Shown in pieces: positions 32,617 to 44,245 of a stretch of 64,000 nucleotides of DNA. Origin of the DNA: Lepidodermella squamata. Lineage: Eukaryota > Gastrotricha. Every line of letters starts with the position of its first letter. The first letter of the stretch is position 1. The position numbers were made by a program, and so were the translations under genes. Below the pieces are notes generated by a model. That model did not search any database. It was given only the letters and a program-made list of their open reading frames with translations, and was not told where the DNA came from. The stretch is taken from positions 2,790,001 to 2,854,000 of the forward strand of contig JBLDXI010000003.1 of the NCBI GenBank assembly GCA_047495785.1, in the 5' to 3' direction.

Positions 32617-35349
32617 TTATCCGCGAATAATTATCAGACAATAAGCATGTATAGCGATGAACATGGACAGGGAAGCTGCAAAAACCAGCACGTCAAGAAA
32701 CCGGACATTGCTGATTTTCTTTTTTAAAGCTCGTCGCTCAGCCCATTGAGTACCAGCTAGCAGGCAGGCAAACAGATGATAGAGGGTTATAAACGCTGCC
32801 AGGAGACCGGTAACTTTAATGTAGTCACCCAGGAGAATCCCATCGTCACTTTTCGGCAGTTGGTTCAATACATCCGATTGGGCCACAGTAAGCGCTAGAA
32901 GAGTAGTTATCGCGAAATTCGGGCGATCTGGCGCATCAGGTGGCAGCAAGAAAGTAGCCAGATCCAAGACAGCTAACAAAGCACTCGGCAAAGCCAGATT
33001 CATAATGTAGTAGTCGGCAATTCTATCCAAAACCACGGCATATTTGACATACTGAACTTCCTGACCCTTGAAAATTCGTGAATCGAATGTCACATTCGAA
33101 GCGACCCATCTCCATTCTGGCGTGTTGTAGTCTTGCCAAGCGAATAGCGACAGACTTTCATCAAATCGTACAACATTAGTCGATCGAACGAGTTCAAAGA
33201 TGAAGGAACATGTCTGCTGGTCGAATGGAAACCTACTCAGCTGAAGGAAGCAGACGGACTTGAAAATTCCTTCATTTGTCCAGTAGAAGTCGAAAGTTTG
33301 GTTGACTTTACCAGGCGTGGTCACAGCTGCCAGATCTTTTCCGAAGTCATCAGAGTTTTCCATGAATTTATTTCCTGCCGCGCCGCTTATGAACCGAATC
33401 TTAGGAATCCAGACCTTGTCAAGAGATGGGACGTAGATAGACTCAGCGTATCTCGTCATTTCAGTTGTGCTATCCATCGGGCATGTCGTAACTTTCCAAT
33501 TCAAAACCATAATACCGTCCACTTCGATGGTTTGCTGAACGTTGTCGATGGTATTAAGGCTAAATACCTCAAAGCCTATCTTCACACGGGTAGGTTCACC
33601 GTTGTTCGGAGGAACGGATCTCTCTGCCGTGAAGTCGTCGCATTCCTTCATTATGGTCTCAATAGGTGTTGGGTTTGTCGACTCTTTCGGCAGCATTGGG
33701 ATGATTTGCTGCATCACTATTGAGGAACGGATTTCGCGAGAGTTTGAAGGAATTGGTATCGCTTGGGGACTGATTGTAGTTCTATCTTGTTTTGCCGTTA
33801 TCTGTGTTGTTTTTGTTGTCGAAGTTGGCGGAATACTACTTGTAGTTGATGAAGCTTGAAATGTTGTAGTTGTTGTGGATAGCTTTGAAGATGCGGTAGA
33901 TGTTGCAGTTGTCGTTGTTGTCGACGGAGATGCTGTAGATGTTGTCGTTGTTGAAGTTGTAGCCGGAAGCAACCGCCAGTTCTTGCAAGTATCCGGGAGT
34001 TGCTTTATCTCCGCCTGCGATAGCGCGGTGTCAAATTGGAAAATGCAGGCCATTCTCAAAGTATCGTTGAATGGTTCAGGCCAAGCTTGAGCGTCATTAG
34101 ACTCGCCAAATGATGCGATGGTTCCATTTGTGAAGTCAAGTGAAGGCACGTTATAGCTTCCAATAAGGTGTGCCGATTCTCCGTGATAGAAGCTCAAGTT
34201 TTTCGACGTGGAGTCAAACGACAGCGCGAAGAAATGCCAAGTGTCCATTGAAACAGACATACCTTGTCCAATAAGCCCGTTTCGCAACGTATATAGCTTT
34301 GTCGTGGCTGACTCGGACACTAGCTCGAGAACATCGATGGAACTCAAGTAGCACTTTATAATGCCACGCCTGCTAAAAGTTGATTCGATTCCAAAGCGAA
34401 CATAAAGCGCTATCGTCGTTGAGGCGGAGTAGGCGACTTTTCCAGCAGCTACGAAGGCTCTAACAGGGCGCATAGATGTTCCAGGCACACTGAATGGCCC
34501 TGTCAAATCTGTGGAAATCGAGCCAGGAGCACCCCATACATCGAAGGGGATGCCGCGATAAACTTCGTTGCCATAGGAATATTCATCCAGGGGCAAGAAG
34601 TAGTACATCTTATCTGGCCTGACCCAGTTATTCGATGACTGCACTGAGGATTTTTCTTTCCAACCGCGACAAGCCCCGGGTAACTGATTCAGCTCAACCT
34701 TCTTCAGCCATGTCGAGTATAGCATGAAACATGCCATCGCATCATTTTTTGCCAATTTGGAATCAAGACTTCGCCCAATTTGCAGAATGTTGCTTGAGGC
34801 AAGATTGAAAACCTGCTCAAACGAGCTTTCTTTCTGTTGATTCTCACCAACATAGATTTTGGCGAGATTCCCTCCGTATGTGAATGAGACGAAATTCCAT
34901 TGCCCAGGTACTACTGCATTCGTCATGTTGAAAAACGAACCGCCTGTCATACCAATCTGAAGGGTTCCATCGGATTGAAGGTAATTCATAGACAATGTGC
35001 TTGTATCCGTACCGCTCGAGAACGTGAATAATCCACGTTTTGCCGTTGAGTCAGTGTTATCCGGGTAGAAATAGAACGACAGTGTCAATTCAGCTCCAAA
35101 GGAAGATTGCACGCTACATATTTGTTCTGTTGCGATTTTGAAGGCTGTTTTTGGCGACCCGAAAGGCCCGTTTCGCAAGGCTAGCACCCCGTTTTCACCG
35201 CTACAAATGGCTTGATTATTAACGACATCCGTCAAGTTCGAAACTTCATCCATTGGCATGAGGAATTTGAGATCTTTTTGACGCGGCCAATAGCCCAGCG
35301 ATCCATCGAATATTATAGCGAGAATAATCACACTGAAAACTGAATGCAT
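32617..35349 (-). CDS. LGIC-D: LamG-LamG-mucin-Cys-loop receptor, intact
   Basis: One open frame of 910 aa with signal peptide MHSVFSVIILAIIFDGSLG. LamG-like domains span about 20-228 and 240-455, each closing with a Cys before a Trp (CRGWKEK, CKNWRLL). The linker (about 458-545) is almost pure Thr, Ser and Ala. The channel starts with KECDDFTAERSVPPNN and has Cys-loop CFLQLSRFPFDQQTC, an M2 with DRPNFAITTLLALTV, a short M3-M4 loop and M4 to the end. Sequence is well diverged from A-C, so this is an older branch. It would act as a surface ion channel with extracellular lectin-type arms; ligand unknown. Confidence 0.85.
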   Translation of the reverse strand: MHSVFSVIILAIIFDGSLGYWPRQKDLKFLMPMDEVSNLTDVVNNQAICSGENGVLALRNGPFGSPKTAFKIATEQICSVQSSFGAELTLSFYFYPDNTDSTAKRGLFTFSSGTDTSTLSMNYLQSDGTLQIGMTGGSFFNMTNAVVPGQWNFVSFTYGGNLAKIYVGENQQKESSFEQVFNLASSNILQIGRSLDSKLAKNDAMACFMLYSTWLKKVELNQLPGACRGWKEKSSVQSSNNWVRPDKMYYFLPLDEYSYGNEVYRGIPFDVWGAPGSISTDLTGPFSVPGTSMRPVRAFVAAGKVAYSASTTIALYVRFGIESTFSRRGIIKCYLSSIDVLELVSESATTKLYTLRNGLIGQGMSVSMDTWHFFALSFDSTSKNLSFYHGESAHLIGSYNVPSLDFTNGTIASFGESNDAQAWPEPFNDTLRMACIFQFDTALSQAEIKQLPDTCKNWRLLPATTSTTTTSTASPSTTTTTATSTASSKLSTTTTTFQASSTTSSIPPTSTTKTTQITAKQDRTTISPQAIPIPSNSREIRSSIVMQQIIPMLPKESTNPTPIETIMKECDDFTAERSVPPNNGEPTRVKIGFEVFSLNTIDNVQQTIEVDGIMVLNWKVTTCPMDSTTEMTRYAESIYVPSLDKVWIPKIRFISGAAGNKFMENSDDFGKDLAAVTTPGKVNQTFDFYWTNEGIFKSVCFLQLSRFPFDQQTCSFIFELVRSTNVVRFDESLSLFAWQDYNTPEWRWVASNVTFDSRIFKGQEVQYVKYAVVLDRIADYYIMNLALPSALLAVLDLATFLLPPDAPDRPNFAITTLLALTVAQSDVLNQLPKSDDGILLGDYIKVTGLLAAFITLYHLFACLLAGTQWAERRALKKKISNVRFLDVLVFAASLSMFIAIHAYCLIIIRG

Positions 35350-35972
35350 CCTTAACCTCGGTTTGAAAATTGATCAGACCAGAGTTTTGTCAACGGGGAT
35401 TTTCAATTATTGTCGCCACCGTGAAAGTTCTCGGAATTTCAGCTTTGTTTACTTTGATCGCTATGGTTCGATTACCTGTAGAGAAAATATGTCAGGGCAC
35501 CGATAGGTTCCGACCACACATAGATGGCAAATAAACTGTGGGGGAGAAAGAGTATTTGTTGTTTGTCAAAAACATCGCATGGATTTGGAGCTTTGGGCTT
35601 TTGACACCTTTATTGAACGTTGACATTCGGCAGCGTTCATTCTTTCATTCCGTCGAGCCTGCGGGCAAAGGTTAACGGGTTCGGAAATGGCGCCATTCCA
35701 AAGCAAACAATATACGTCTGTTTTTTCGAAATCTCTCTGTCAAGTGTTAGTGTAAAAAGCATTCATGCTGTAATATCCGGCAAGGTAAGGATAACACGAA
35801 ATATTAACAAAATGCAAAAATGCAGAATCAAAGCGTAATACGTTTTATTCGTGGATTTATCGATTGAATAGCAGAAAAACACCGATCAAAATCAATAATA
35901 TAATAGTAAATTGTCATCGCTTTCCAGGGCGATATGAAACGTCAATTTCGCATCCTTTTTGAAGGATTATTA
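35350..35972. other. Intergenic spacer D/E
   Basis: About 620 bp that must hold the LGIC-D promoter and the 3' end of LGIC-E. No motif stands out. Confidence 0.35.
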
Positions 35973-37973
35973 CTATTTATTAATAGTTGACAAAATATAA
36001 GCATGAATCGCGATGAAGATTCCAGTGGTTACAGAGAACGCCAGTACATCGATGAGTCGAATAAGGCGAATTTTGCAAGGTCGCACCGATCGGTTAGCTA
36101 TTTTCACGCTAGACAGCAGACAAGCGATTAGATGATAAACAGTGACAACAGCTGAGAAAAAAGATATCGCCCTGACGTAATCCCCAAGTAAAATTCGATA
36201 CTGCACCTTTGGCAATTGGTTCAAAACATCTGATTGCGCTACAGTTAACGCAAGTAGGATCGTAACCGCAAAAGCGGGCCTATCTGGGGCATCAACAGGT
36301 AAGGCGAAGGTAGCAAGATCCAGAAAAGCTAGCATTGCACTTGGCAATAACAGGTTAATGACGTAGTAGTCAGGGATACGCCGTATCTTAACGATAAAAT
36401 TGACAATATGCACCCGTTGCCCTTTGAATTTTCGCCATTCCAGGGATGTTTTCGAAGAAATCCACTTCCATTCGCTGGTTTCGAGATCCAGCCAATTGAA
36501 ATCGATGGAATTTTCATCAAATAGCAAAACCGACATTGGGCGGACCATTTCGAAGGTGAAAGTGCACTGTTGCTCATCGAAAGGGAACAAGCTCAGATCA
36601 AGGTCGCATTTCGACTTGAAGCTGCCTTCATTCGTGTAGAAGAATTCGAAAGTTTGGTTTGGGAAATCTTGAGAATTCAGCACTGTCACATCTCTTCCGT
36701 AATCATCGCCAACTAAAAATACGTTGTTAACCGCCGTACTCGTGAACCGAATTTTTGGCAACCAAACGGTCTCAGGAGAAGCGACATAGAGCTTTTGCGG
36801 GGTCTTGGTCAGGGCTGTTATGCTAGTTCTTGGGCACGTGGTGACCTTCCAAGTCATTAGCATTAGCCCATCAACGTCGATCAGCTGATCCACATTGCTA
36901 ACCTCGTTCAAACTACCGACTTCGAACGCAATTCTTATGACATTTGGCTCAAAGTTGTTTGGAGGAACCGCTCGTTCCGGGGTGAAATCTTTGCATTCTT
37001 GCATGGCTATTTCAATCGGCAAAATGTCCTCGGCCTCCTCAGGCATGTCCGGGACAATGGTTGAAGCTATTGATATCGGCTTCGAGGGGAGTGTTACCAT
37101 GGTTTTCTTTGTTGTCGTAGCACTTGGGGTTCCGATTGATGTAGCTAAATCAGGACTTGTTTTTGCTGTTAAGGTCGTCGTTGTGGTAGTCGTTGATCTA
37201 GCCGTTGTTGTAGATAAAAATGTAGATGTTGATGTTGAACTCGAAGAAGTTGAGGATGACACAGTCGAGGTTGATGGAGGCGGGTTTTGACTTCTACAAG
37301 CTGTTTGAACATCAATCAAATCCGACTGTGTCAGCGCAGTGTTATGGAGCATCAAACACGCCATGGCATCCTCGCGCAGCATTTTGTTGCTTTCGGTGTA
37401 GCGACCGAAGTAGAGTCTAGCGATTGAAGCTACTTCGATTACTTTATCCGGGTAATTGTAAGCTTTTAGAGTATCTCGACCGGTGTAGAGCGTTGCGGTA
37501 TTTTGCGAGTACGTAACAGCTATGAAATTCCATTGCCCTGCCACAACGCAGTCCGTGATAGTGGCGACTTGCGGCATGGAAATTGAGTTTGGATTGGCGT
37601 AAATCATTGCGAATTTGTCATTGATTCCAGTCGAGTCCATGAAGCTGAAAATTCCCCGATTGCTCGATGAGGCTGCCAGGAATACGAAAAACGAGATGGT
37701 GAACTCGGCGATGGGAGACAACACGACATATCCAATCAGGTTAATACCGATTTTGTAAGACGTTGATGAGACCCCGTATGGCCCAGGTATGCCTTGCTGG
37801 AGAGAACCCAAGTCATTATTCACGCCGGCGTTCACGACACATTTGTTGGTAAGATCTTTCAACGCTGATTTCGCATCAAGAGGGAAGAAGAATTGCAAGT
37901 TACTCTGCCTCGGGTATTGTGCATTTGCGCCGGCTATCGCCGTTAAAGCAAAGACTAAAGAAGTCAGAAGCAT
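35973..37973 (-). CDS. LGIC-E: single-LamG Cys-loop receptor, intact
   Basis: One open frame of 666 aa with signal peptide MLLTSLVFALTAIAGANA. Unlike the others it has just one LamG-like domain (about 18-232, closing with CRSQNPPPS), then a short Ser/Thr linker and the channel. Cys-loop is CDLDLSLFPFDEQQC. M2 reads DRPAFAVTILLALTV, so its 2' position is Ala. It ends in TAG, showing that TAG is a real stop in this genome. The absence of a second LamG domain means either loss by deletion here or an ancestral state before domain duplication. Confidence 0.85.
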   Translation of the reverse strand: MLLTSLVFALTAIAGANAQYPRQSNLQFFFPLDAKSALKDLTNKCVVNAGVNNDLGSLQQGIPGPYGVSSTSYKIGINLIGYVVLSPIAEFTISFFVFLAASSSNRGIFSFMDSTGINDKFAMIYANPNSISMPQVATITDCVVAGQWNFIAVTYSQNTATLYTGRDTLKAYNYPDKVIEVASIARLYFGRYTESNKMLREDAMACLMLHNTALTQSDLIDVQTACRSQNPPPSTSTVSSSTSSSSTSTSTFLSTTTARSTTTTTTTLTAKTSPDLATSIGTPSATTTKKTMVTLPSKPISIASTIVPDMPEEAEDILPIEIAMQECKDFTPERAVPPNNFEPNVIRIAFEVGSLNEVSNVDQLIDVDGLMLMTWKVTTCPRTSITALTKTPQKLYVASPETVWLPKIRFTSTAVNNVFLVGDDYGRDVTVLNSQDFPNQTFEFFYTNEGSFKSKCDLDLSLFPFDEQQCTFTFEMVRPMSVLLFDENSIDFNWLDLETSEWKWISSKTSLEWRKFKGQRVHIVNFIVKIRRIPDYYVINLLLPSAMLAFLDLATFALPVDAPDRPAFAVTILLALTVAQSDVLNQLPKVQYRILLGDYVRAISFFSAVVTVYHLIACLLSSVKIANRSVRPCKIRLIRLIDVLAFSVTTGIFIAIHAYILSTINK

Positions 37974-39005
37974 ATTTGATAAACACGATGAACATGGAAC
38001 GCATAGATGCCAAAAACCGCATGATCACACGCCTGTTCCCGTGAATTTTCAATTATTAAAATTCAAAGAGCGAAGTCTGATATTCCCGGATGTTGGTTTA
38101 AAGTGTACAATAAAATCTCGGCATAACTGAGGGAAAGTATATTGGAACTACGCTAGCTTCGGGATTGAATTCTGACCTGGACATTTATGCTGCCAGGATT
38201 TTCTATGTTTCGATCTAATGCTCGAGGAAAGCCGCACGAGTTGTAAGTGCTCGAGTTTATAGTTCCTACTGTTGATTATATATAATTAGGGTTTAATTTT
38301 TTTTACAAGGGGTTTTGAATTTTGAAGGCATTTTTCATTCCTCTGCATCATTGTCTATTTTATTGCAGTTGAAATGAACCTGAACTCACTTCCAAACTTT
38401 GCCTGAAAAAAAATTGTTTTTCATGCTCATCTCAATTTCAATATCCCCAGCAGCAGCTGATTGAAGTGTATTTTTCCAAGCGGTGTTCACGTGAATCTAA
38501 AATATTGCATGCAGAAACGTCCAATACACGAGACAGCCAGAGGTCGAATTTTTGTATTGAAATAGTATGTTCTCTGCGCCTGGCGCCTTTATTTCCGTGA
38601 AAACTCGTAGCGATGCATTTCATTTCCGCGAAGCCTGGATCAGCAAAGCATACGGTGGTATAGGACGCTTGGGTATTTCGACCTTGAAACAGATTTGAAA
38701 ACAACTCCCTACGCTAATCGAAAACCGCGACGCATGCTTTCAACCGCAACAGATGGAGATTGGAAATTACAATAACTAAAGTGAACAAAACGGCTTTCTG
38801 TTATATATTAGATGCTTTTCATTTGCATCAAATTTTATGCTCAAACAATTCCCCCATCCATTATTTCCACCAAATTGAAACAGCGAATTTTTATTTAGTG
38901 AACTCAGAATTGAAGCTCTATACAAAAATCGGAAAGCAGAATACAATAATAACAGCAGAAAAAGATTGTGAATTTTGAATTGCAAAGTCTACTTTTTAAA
39001 TCACC
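37974..39005. other. Intergenic spacer E/F
   Basis: No gene. The last 125 bp (38876-39000) are similar to the 3' flank of LGIC-G (48835-48960), so they belong to the F/G duplication unit. Confidence 0.4.
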
Positions 39006-41918
39006 TCAAACTTTGACAATTGTCATGCAGTAGGCATGGATACAAATGTAGAAGCCAAGGGAAGCGAACAACATCAACATGTCCATCAACCGAACGAGGG
39101 TGATTTTGCATTTTCCAAATGAACGTTGTGCCACTTTTCTACTAGCCACGAAGCATGCGAACAAATGATACGCTGTAATAAAAGCCGCATAAAATGTTGT
39201 TGCTTTTATGTAGTCGCCTAAGAGTATTCGGCTCTTCGTTTTCGGTAGTTGGGCCAGGACATCAGATTGGGCGACGGTGAGAGCTAACATTGTTGTTATA
39301 GCAAAACCCGAACGATCCGGCAAGTCTGGCGATAAGAAGAATGTTGCCAAATCCAAAAATGCCAGCAAAGCACTCGGCAAAGCCAAGTTCATTAGGTAGT
39401 AATCAGGGATTCTCCGTAAGACGACTTCAAACTCTACGACATGAATCGGCTGGCCAACAAACATTCGGGTATCTAGAGTCACATCAGACGAAACCCATAG
39501 CCACTCTGTTGTCGTGCGGTCAAGCCAATTGATTAAAAAAGTATTGGTATCGAATTGCAGAACCTTCATAGGTCTTGTTAGTTCGAAAGTGAAATAACAA
39601 CGCTGCTCATCGAATGGAAAATAGCATAAATCGAGTTTACACACTGATCGGAAATTTCCTTCGGTGACTAAAAAGAAGTCGAAAATTTGGCTGTCGCCAA
39701 GCGGCGTATTGAGAACGGTGAGGTCTCTTCCGAACGAGCCATCATTCATGTATGGATTACTAGTGGCGCCGCTGGTAAAGCGCAACTTCGGAGCCCAAAC
39801 ATTATCCGGCGAGGCCACATACAAAGTTTCAGGCCTCTAAGTGAGTTCAGTGGTGCTATTCAGAGGGCAGGTCGTCACGCTCCATTTCAGAAGTAGCAAG
39901 CCATTAACATCGATCGCCTCGTTTACGTTGTCAATGCCGTTCATTCGGTTAACTTCGAACGCAACTGTGACGTGAGTTGCTTTCCCGTTATTGGGCGGGA
40001 CAGATCGATCCGCAGTGAAATCATCGCATTCTTCCATGATTCTCTCTATCGGAGTGGGATTTGTCGAAGGTTCCGGTAGAACAGGTACAAAACTTGAGAC
40101 TAGACTTCTTGGAACAGACGGAGGCGGCGTTGCTGTTGTCGTAAGTTTTACTGTCGGGGTTACGGTACGTTCAGCAGAACTAATCTTGGTCGTTATGGTA
40201 GGAGGAATTTTAGTTGAAGAGCCAGGTGATGTAGTAGAAGTTTCCGGCGGCGTTGAAGTCGAGATCGTTGCTTTTACCGTTGGTGGGACAGTAGGTCCAG
40301 CAGTAGAACTGATTCTGGTTGATGTTGTTGAAGGAATTGCAGTTGAAGACCCTGCTGATGTTGAAGAAGATGTCGTCGAAGCTGAAGACCCTGCTGCGGT
40401 TGAAGAAGATCTTTGCGCCGTTGTAGATTTTGTGGTTGAAGATGAGGTCGTTGTTGTGGTCGAAGTGCTAGTTGTTGGAAATGTCTTCCAGTTCTTGCAA
40501 GACCCTGGCAGTTGCTTGATCTGCTGCGGAGACAAGACGGCGCCGTATTGAAAAAAGCATGCCATACTATCGAAGGCAAAACCCGATAAACCTATCTTGC
40601 CGTCATCGCCTTGCATTAACGCAACAAAATCACTTGTGTCGATCGCAGGCTGTGTTATTAGCTGTGTTGAATTTACCGAACGAGCAGCTTCCCCTGTATA
40701 CAAGCTCAGAGTCGAGGTAACTGCATCGTAAGAGACGGAAAAGAAGAGCCACTTAGTTAACTCGATGTTAGACACTGACAATAATGTACCACCATCTGTA
40801 TTGGCGATTATTAGCGAGCTGGGATGCTGAAAATATATGGATAGGCGCGAGTGCGTGGCTTTGCTCCAAAAGTTGAAGATTCCTCGTGTAGGCTCATCTG
40901 CCCTATCGGCTAAGTTAACGTAGGAAGCGACTGTAAGACTTGACGTAAATTTAGTGGGAATGACGTTGCACAGGCGATCCTTGATAACTCGCGCTGATGA
41001 ATTCGCCTTATCGAAGGTGCCCAATTTCGATGTGTCAATTACCCCTATACTATCCAGTCTTCCCACTTCTCTGACGACCATTGCATTGCTACCAGATACA
41101 TCATTCAGGTACGAGAAATCATCCATAGGTATGAAGACTTGTAGACTATCGGGCTTCGGCCAGTTATGCGAGGCCTGAACCGAGGTTTTTGCCTCCCAGT
41201 TCTTGCATACGGCAGATAGCTGTTGCAGCTCCTCAGCTTGAAGCATTTCATTGTAATGCATGACGCAGGCCATTCCATCAGAATCTAGCATGAATGTCGT
41301 ATCAGCAGATCTACCCACGTCAACTAAAGTCGTCTGTGACAACTTGATCTCCGTGCTAGATGTTATCGGTTGGACTAGTGTTGGATTTTCCCCAGTGTAC
41401 ACCTTCAATGTCGTCCCGAGCAAAGTTATCATAACAAAATTCCATTGCCCTGCAGTAATAGCATTGGCAACCTCCCCTATAGCCTGGGTTCCGACTCGGA
41501 ATTCGAGGGAGCTCGGGTGCTTGTAAACTACAGAGAATAAATTGCCCGCGTCACTCTTGTAGGCGAATAATCCTCGATTTACACCCGCCTGGGCGTCTGG
41601 GTAGAAGCAGAATGCAAGCGTCATGTCGCTATTGAGCGTAACTTTGACACTGCCGATCAAGCCATTTTTCGGGCGATATGATGTTTTAGGTTGGTTGAAT
41701 GGCCCCGTGAATGCCGTTTGCAACTCCCCGTAGACATTATTCCGAACCCCACCCCCAACAACAGTCTTGCTCCTGGCAACGTCTCTAACGCCGGCTGCTT
41801 CATCAAGTGGCAGTAGGAACTCAATATCAGCTTGCCTTGGTAGAAAGCCGTGGCTTAATCCAAGAAAAGCTGAGATAAACTGTATGATAGTCCTCATCAG
41901 AATTCGTCGAGAATTCAT
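39006..41918 (-). pseudogene. LGIC-F: LamG-LamG-mucin-Cys-loop receptor with one in-frame TAG
   Basis: The frame is open for 693 codons from 41918, meets TAG at 39837-39839, and continues without another stop for 272 codons to 39006. The stop lies in the ligand-binding domain, between STTELT and RPETLYVASP; LGIC-G has Lys (AAA) there. Domains otherwise match LGIC-G: LamG 1 (about 28-240), LamG 2 (about 250-480), a long Ser/Thr linker with internal repeats (about 485-625), Cys-loop CKLDLCYFPFDEQRC, M2 DRSGFAITTMLALTV. A single stop in 966 codons means very recent inactivation, stop readthrough or a sequence error. The second ATG (MRTIIQF, seven codons in) matches the start of LGIC-G better. 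Confidence 0.65.
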
Positions 41919-43410
41919 GCAGCTGTATTCATCGGTTTGACGGTTTTTATCGTCTCACTCATGTGTGTGCGAAAATATTTAATCGGATGTTTTGCAGTTA
42001 AGGGCGTGGCAATAATGCAGGTTTCGCAGACAATAACAGTCCGATTAAAAATGAGTAGGCATGTATCAACAGCGCGTCACGATATTTGCTCATCAAATTC
42101 TCCTGCTCTTTCACGCTGTCGGGACATATTCTAGAAGCTTTCGTTATATGTTTCGTCGTTTTTCATTAACTATTGACTACTGAACAAACAGCTGTGTTTG
42201 AGATTGAACACTTCGCCATGATGCGCAGCTAGAAACGTTCATCAGAAACGGGGAAGAATTCAGCTTGTGGAGATCGCAGAGAAAAAAACAAAAAAACAGA
42301 CTGGCGAATTATCGCGCGCGACAGTCGTGCACTTTTTCACGGACTTCACGGACTGTCGCGAGTGTCGCATCAAAGTCACGCGCAACAAAACGCTGGGGTG
42401 ATCACGTGACGCGACAGGCGCCCGTACAATAGGGCTGGACCACCGTTGCGCAAAATGAAAAATTGGCGTTACTCTATCACTTCGTAACAATTTGCCCTTG
42501 TGTATACGGACCCGGCCATTTGGGGCTAAGAGCTAAGCAGTTCGAAGCATTCTCCATCTTCCGACAGACTGAAGAAAATGGTTAAAATTGACGACACGCC
42601 GGTTGATGAAAACGAAAATTCGTTGATTGGTCGAAAATGAGCTTTATTGCGATTTCTTCAGCTTCAGGACGGCTAACGGCGCTCCGCTTCGCTCGTTAGC
42701 CATCAACTCGGCCAACATCGAAATTGTTTGCGCTGTTTTGGCTCCGTGCTTTGTTATCAGCCAGATATTAGCGTAACTTCGGTCAGACGTCAGGCATAGA
42801 ACTATTGCCTATTGCTAGTTTCATGGTGGACCGGCTATCGGCTATGGTACATATACCGTTGTGGATCGAAAAGAACATCACGCTTCAAGCATCGACTGCC
42901 ATCTCAGCAGGCCCTACCAAACGCGCAATCGTCCGCTAAAGGAATTTTTATATTACTTAATAGTATTATATTTTTATTTTATTAATTTGTAGGTCTCTGA
43001 TGGGTCTCTTGACCGACACGAAATGTATATGCCACGTATACGACAGACCATTATATGTGAAATAATAATTTAAATGGTTATTTCATCTCAAGGAAACCTG
43101 AACTCACAAGTTTGAACACAGAATTCAAAGCTAAGCACTTGAACTGCACTCTTGATTTTGAACCGATATTCAGCATATTCTATTCAGCATGCTATCTCAA
43201 GCTTTATTTCTCCAGCACCTCACCTCCATCATATCCAAGTGTTGCGATCTCGCATCGCCAAGACTTAACCCTGCTACGGCAGAAGAACTCCGCCCATTCC
43301 CCGCCCGTTGGTTTCGTGGGATTCCCCGCTCATTTTGAGAGCAGCTCATTCGAGCGTGCTCGTTTCCAAATGGCGCTATTTGTTCTTCTACGAATTTACG
43401 AAGAACTAGT
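41919..43410. other. Intergenic region upstream of LGIC-F
   Basis: About 41930-42290 is similar to the region upstream of LGIC-G (51660-52030), including a shared cgccatgat...agc and cagcttgtggag block. A small hairpin with GGCTAACG / CGTTAGCC arms lies at 42671-42701. No gene is supported. Confidence 0.4.
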
Positions 43411-43413
43411 TTC

Positions 43414-43512
43414 TTAAACCCCGTTATTCCGGCCGGCGAGGCCCACTTTAGGGGCCGGAAGAGTTCCGCCCATCTCTTGCATTGCATGCGGCCGGACGGC
43501 TCTTTCGAAGGA
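43414..43512 (+). repeat. Dispersed repeat R2, copy 2
   Basis: Inverted relative to 26712-26800, with the blocks ggccggcgaggcccac and ggccggacggctctttcg shared. This copy has about 15 extra bases in the middle. Confidence 0.6.
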
Positions 43513-44094
43513 AATAATCCATGGAAATACCAGTGGAATAGCCAGAAAAGGATCGGGAAATAATCTCAAAAACTAAATATTGATGAAACTCTGATAATCG
43601 TGTAAACCAGCGTTTGGGCACTTTGCCCAAGGGAAGGAGGCGAAACTGGATTATTTTTGCACCATCTGGCGTTCAGAAATTTTTTGAAAAAGACCTCAAA
43701 AGTGTGTGCCGAAATTTCATCGATTTTTTTGATCGATTTTTAGGGGATAACTATTGAAATACGAATTTCCACGACTACAGAATTTCCAGTTCACCTTAAC
43801 ACGTTTTTCTCATAACGATAGGCTATTTTTTGAAAATTCGACCTTGACACATGTTTTTTTTGGCTCGAAATTTAAAATTTTATGGTATTTTTGCCTATAA
43901 AACAGATCTGAGCTTTTGTTGCATGATGAAGTTTCACTCGGCGTTACTCATTTCGCAGCTTATAGGTATCTAATTATTGGAAAACTCAAGAACCAATAAA
44001 TTAACGCTCTTTGAAACAATAGAACCCGAATGCGAAATTCGTCAAAAATTAATTACCGTACTGCCCGAGTTGTTGGGCTTGTCCTTCATTTTTT

Positions 44095-44245
44095 TTCTAA
44101 CCAAGTCGAAACCCCGTCTTATATTTGAGACCGCCCTTTATTTGAGGCCCGACCTTTATTATTTCGACTGGCCTTCGGACCCCGTCCTATATTTGAGGCC
44201 GATTTTTATTACGAGACTGGCTAACTATTCGGGCAGTACGGTATA
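44095..44245 (+). repeat. Dispersed repeat R1, copy 2
   Basis: Similar to 26455-26565 in the same orientation. Inside this copy the phrase cgtcttatatttgag / cgtcctatatttgagg occurs twice about 65 bp apart, so the unit itself contains a short internal duplication. Confidence 0.55.

Noticed and set aside
39837-39839. TAG as a reassigned sense codon
   Set aside because: LGIC-E terminates with TAG and LGIC-G has AAA at the aligned site, so a nonsense change is the simpler reading.
39991-40551. 186-codon plus-strand open frame rich in Val, Glu and Asp
   Set aside because: It is the exact antisense of the Thr/Ser-rich linker of LGIC-F; ACN/TCN codons read backwards give Val/Asp/Glu-rich frames. 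Similar shadows occur opposite the linkers of A, D, E and G.
43112-43417. 101-codon plus-strand open frame
   Set aside because: It runs into repeat R2 and shows no domain, signal peptide or splice support.
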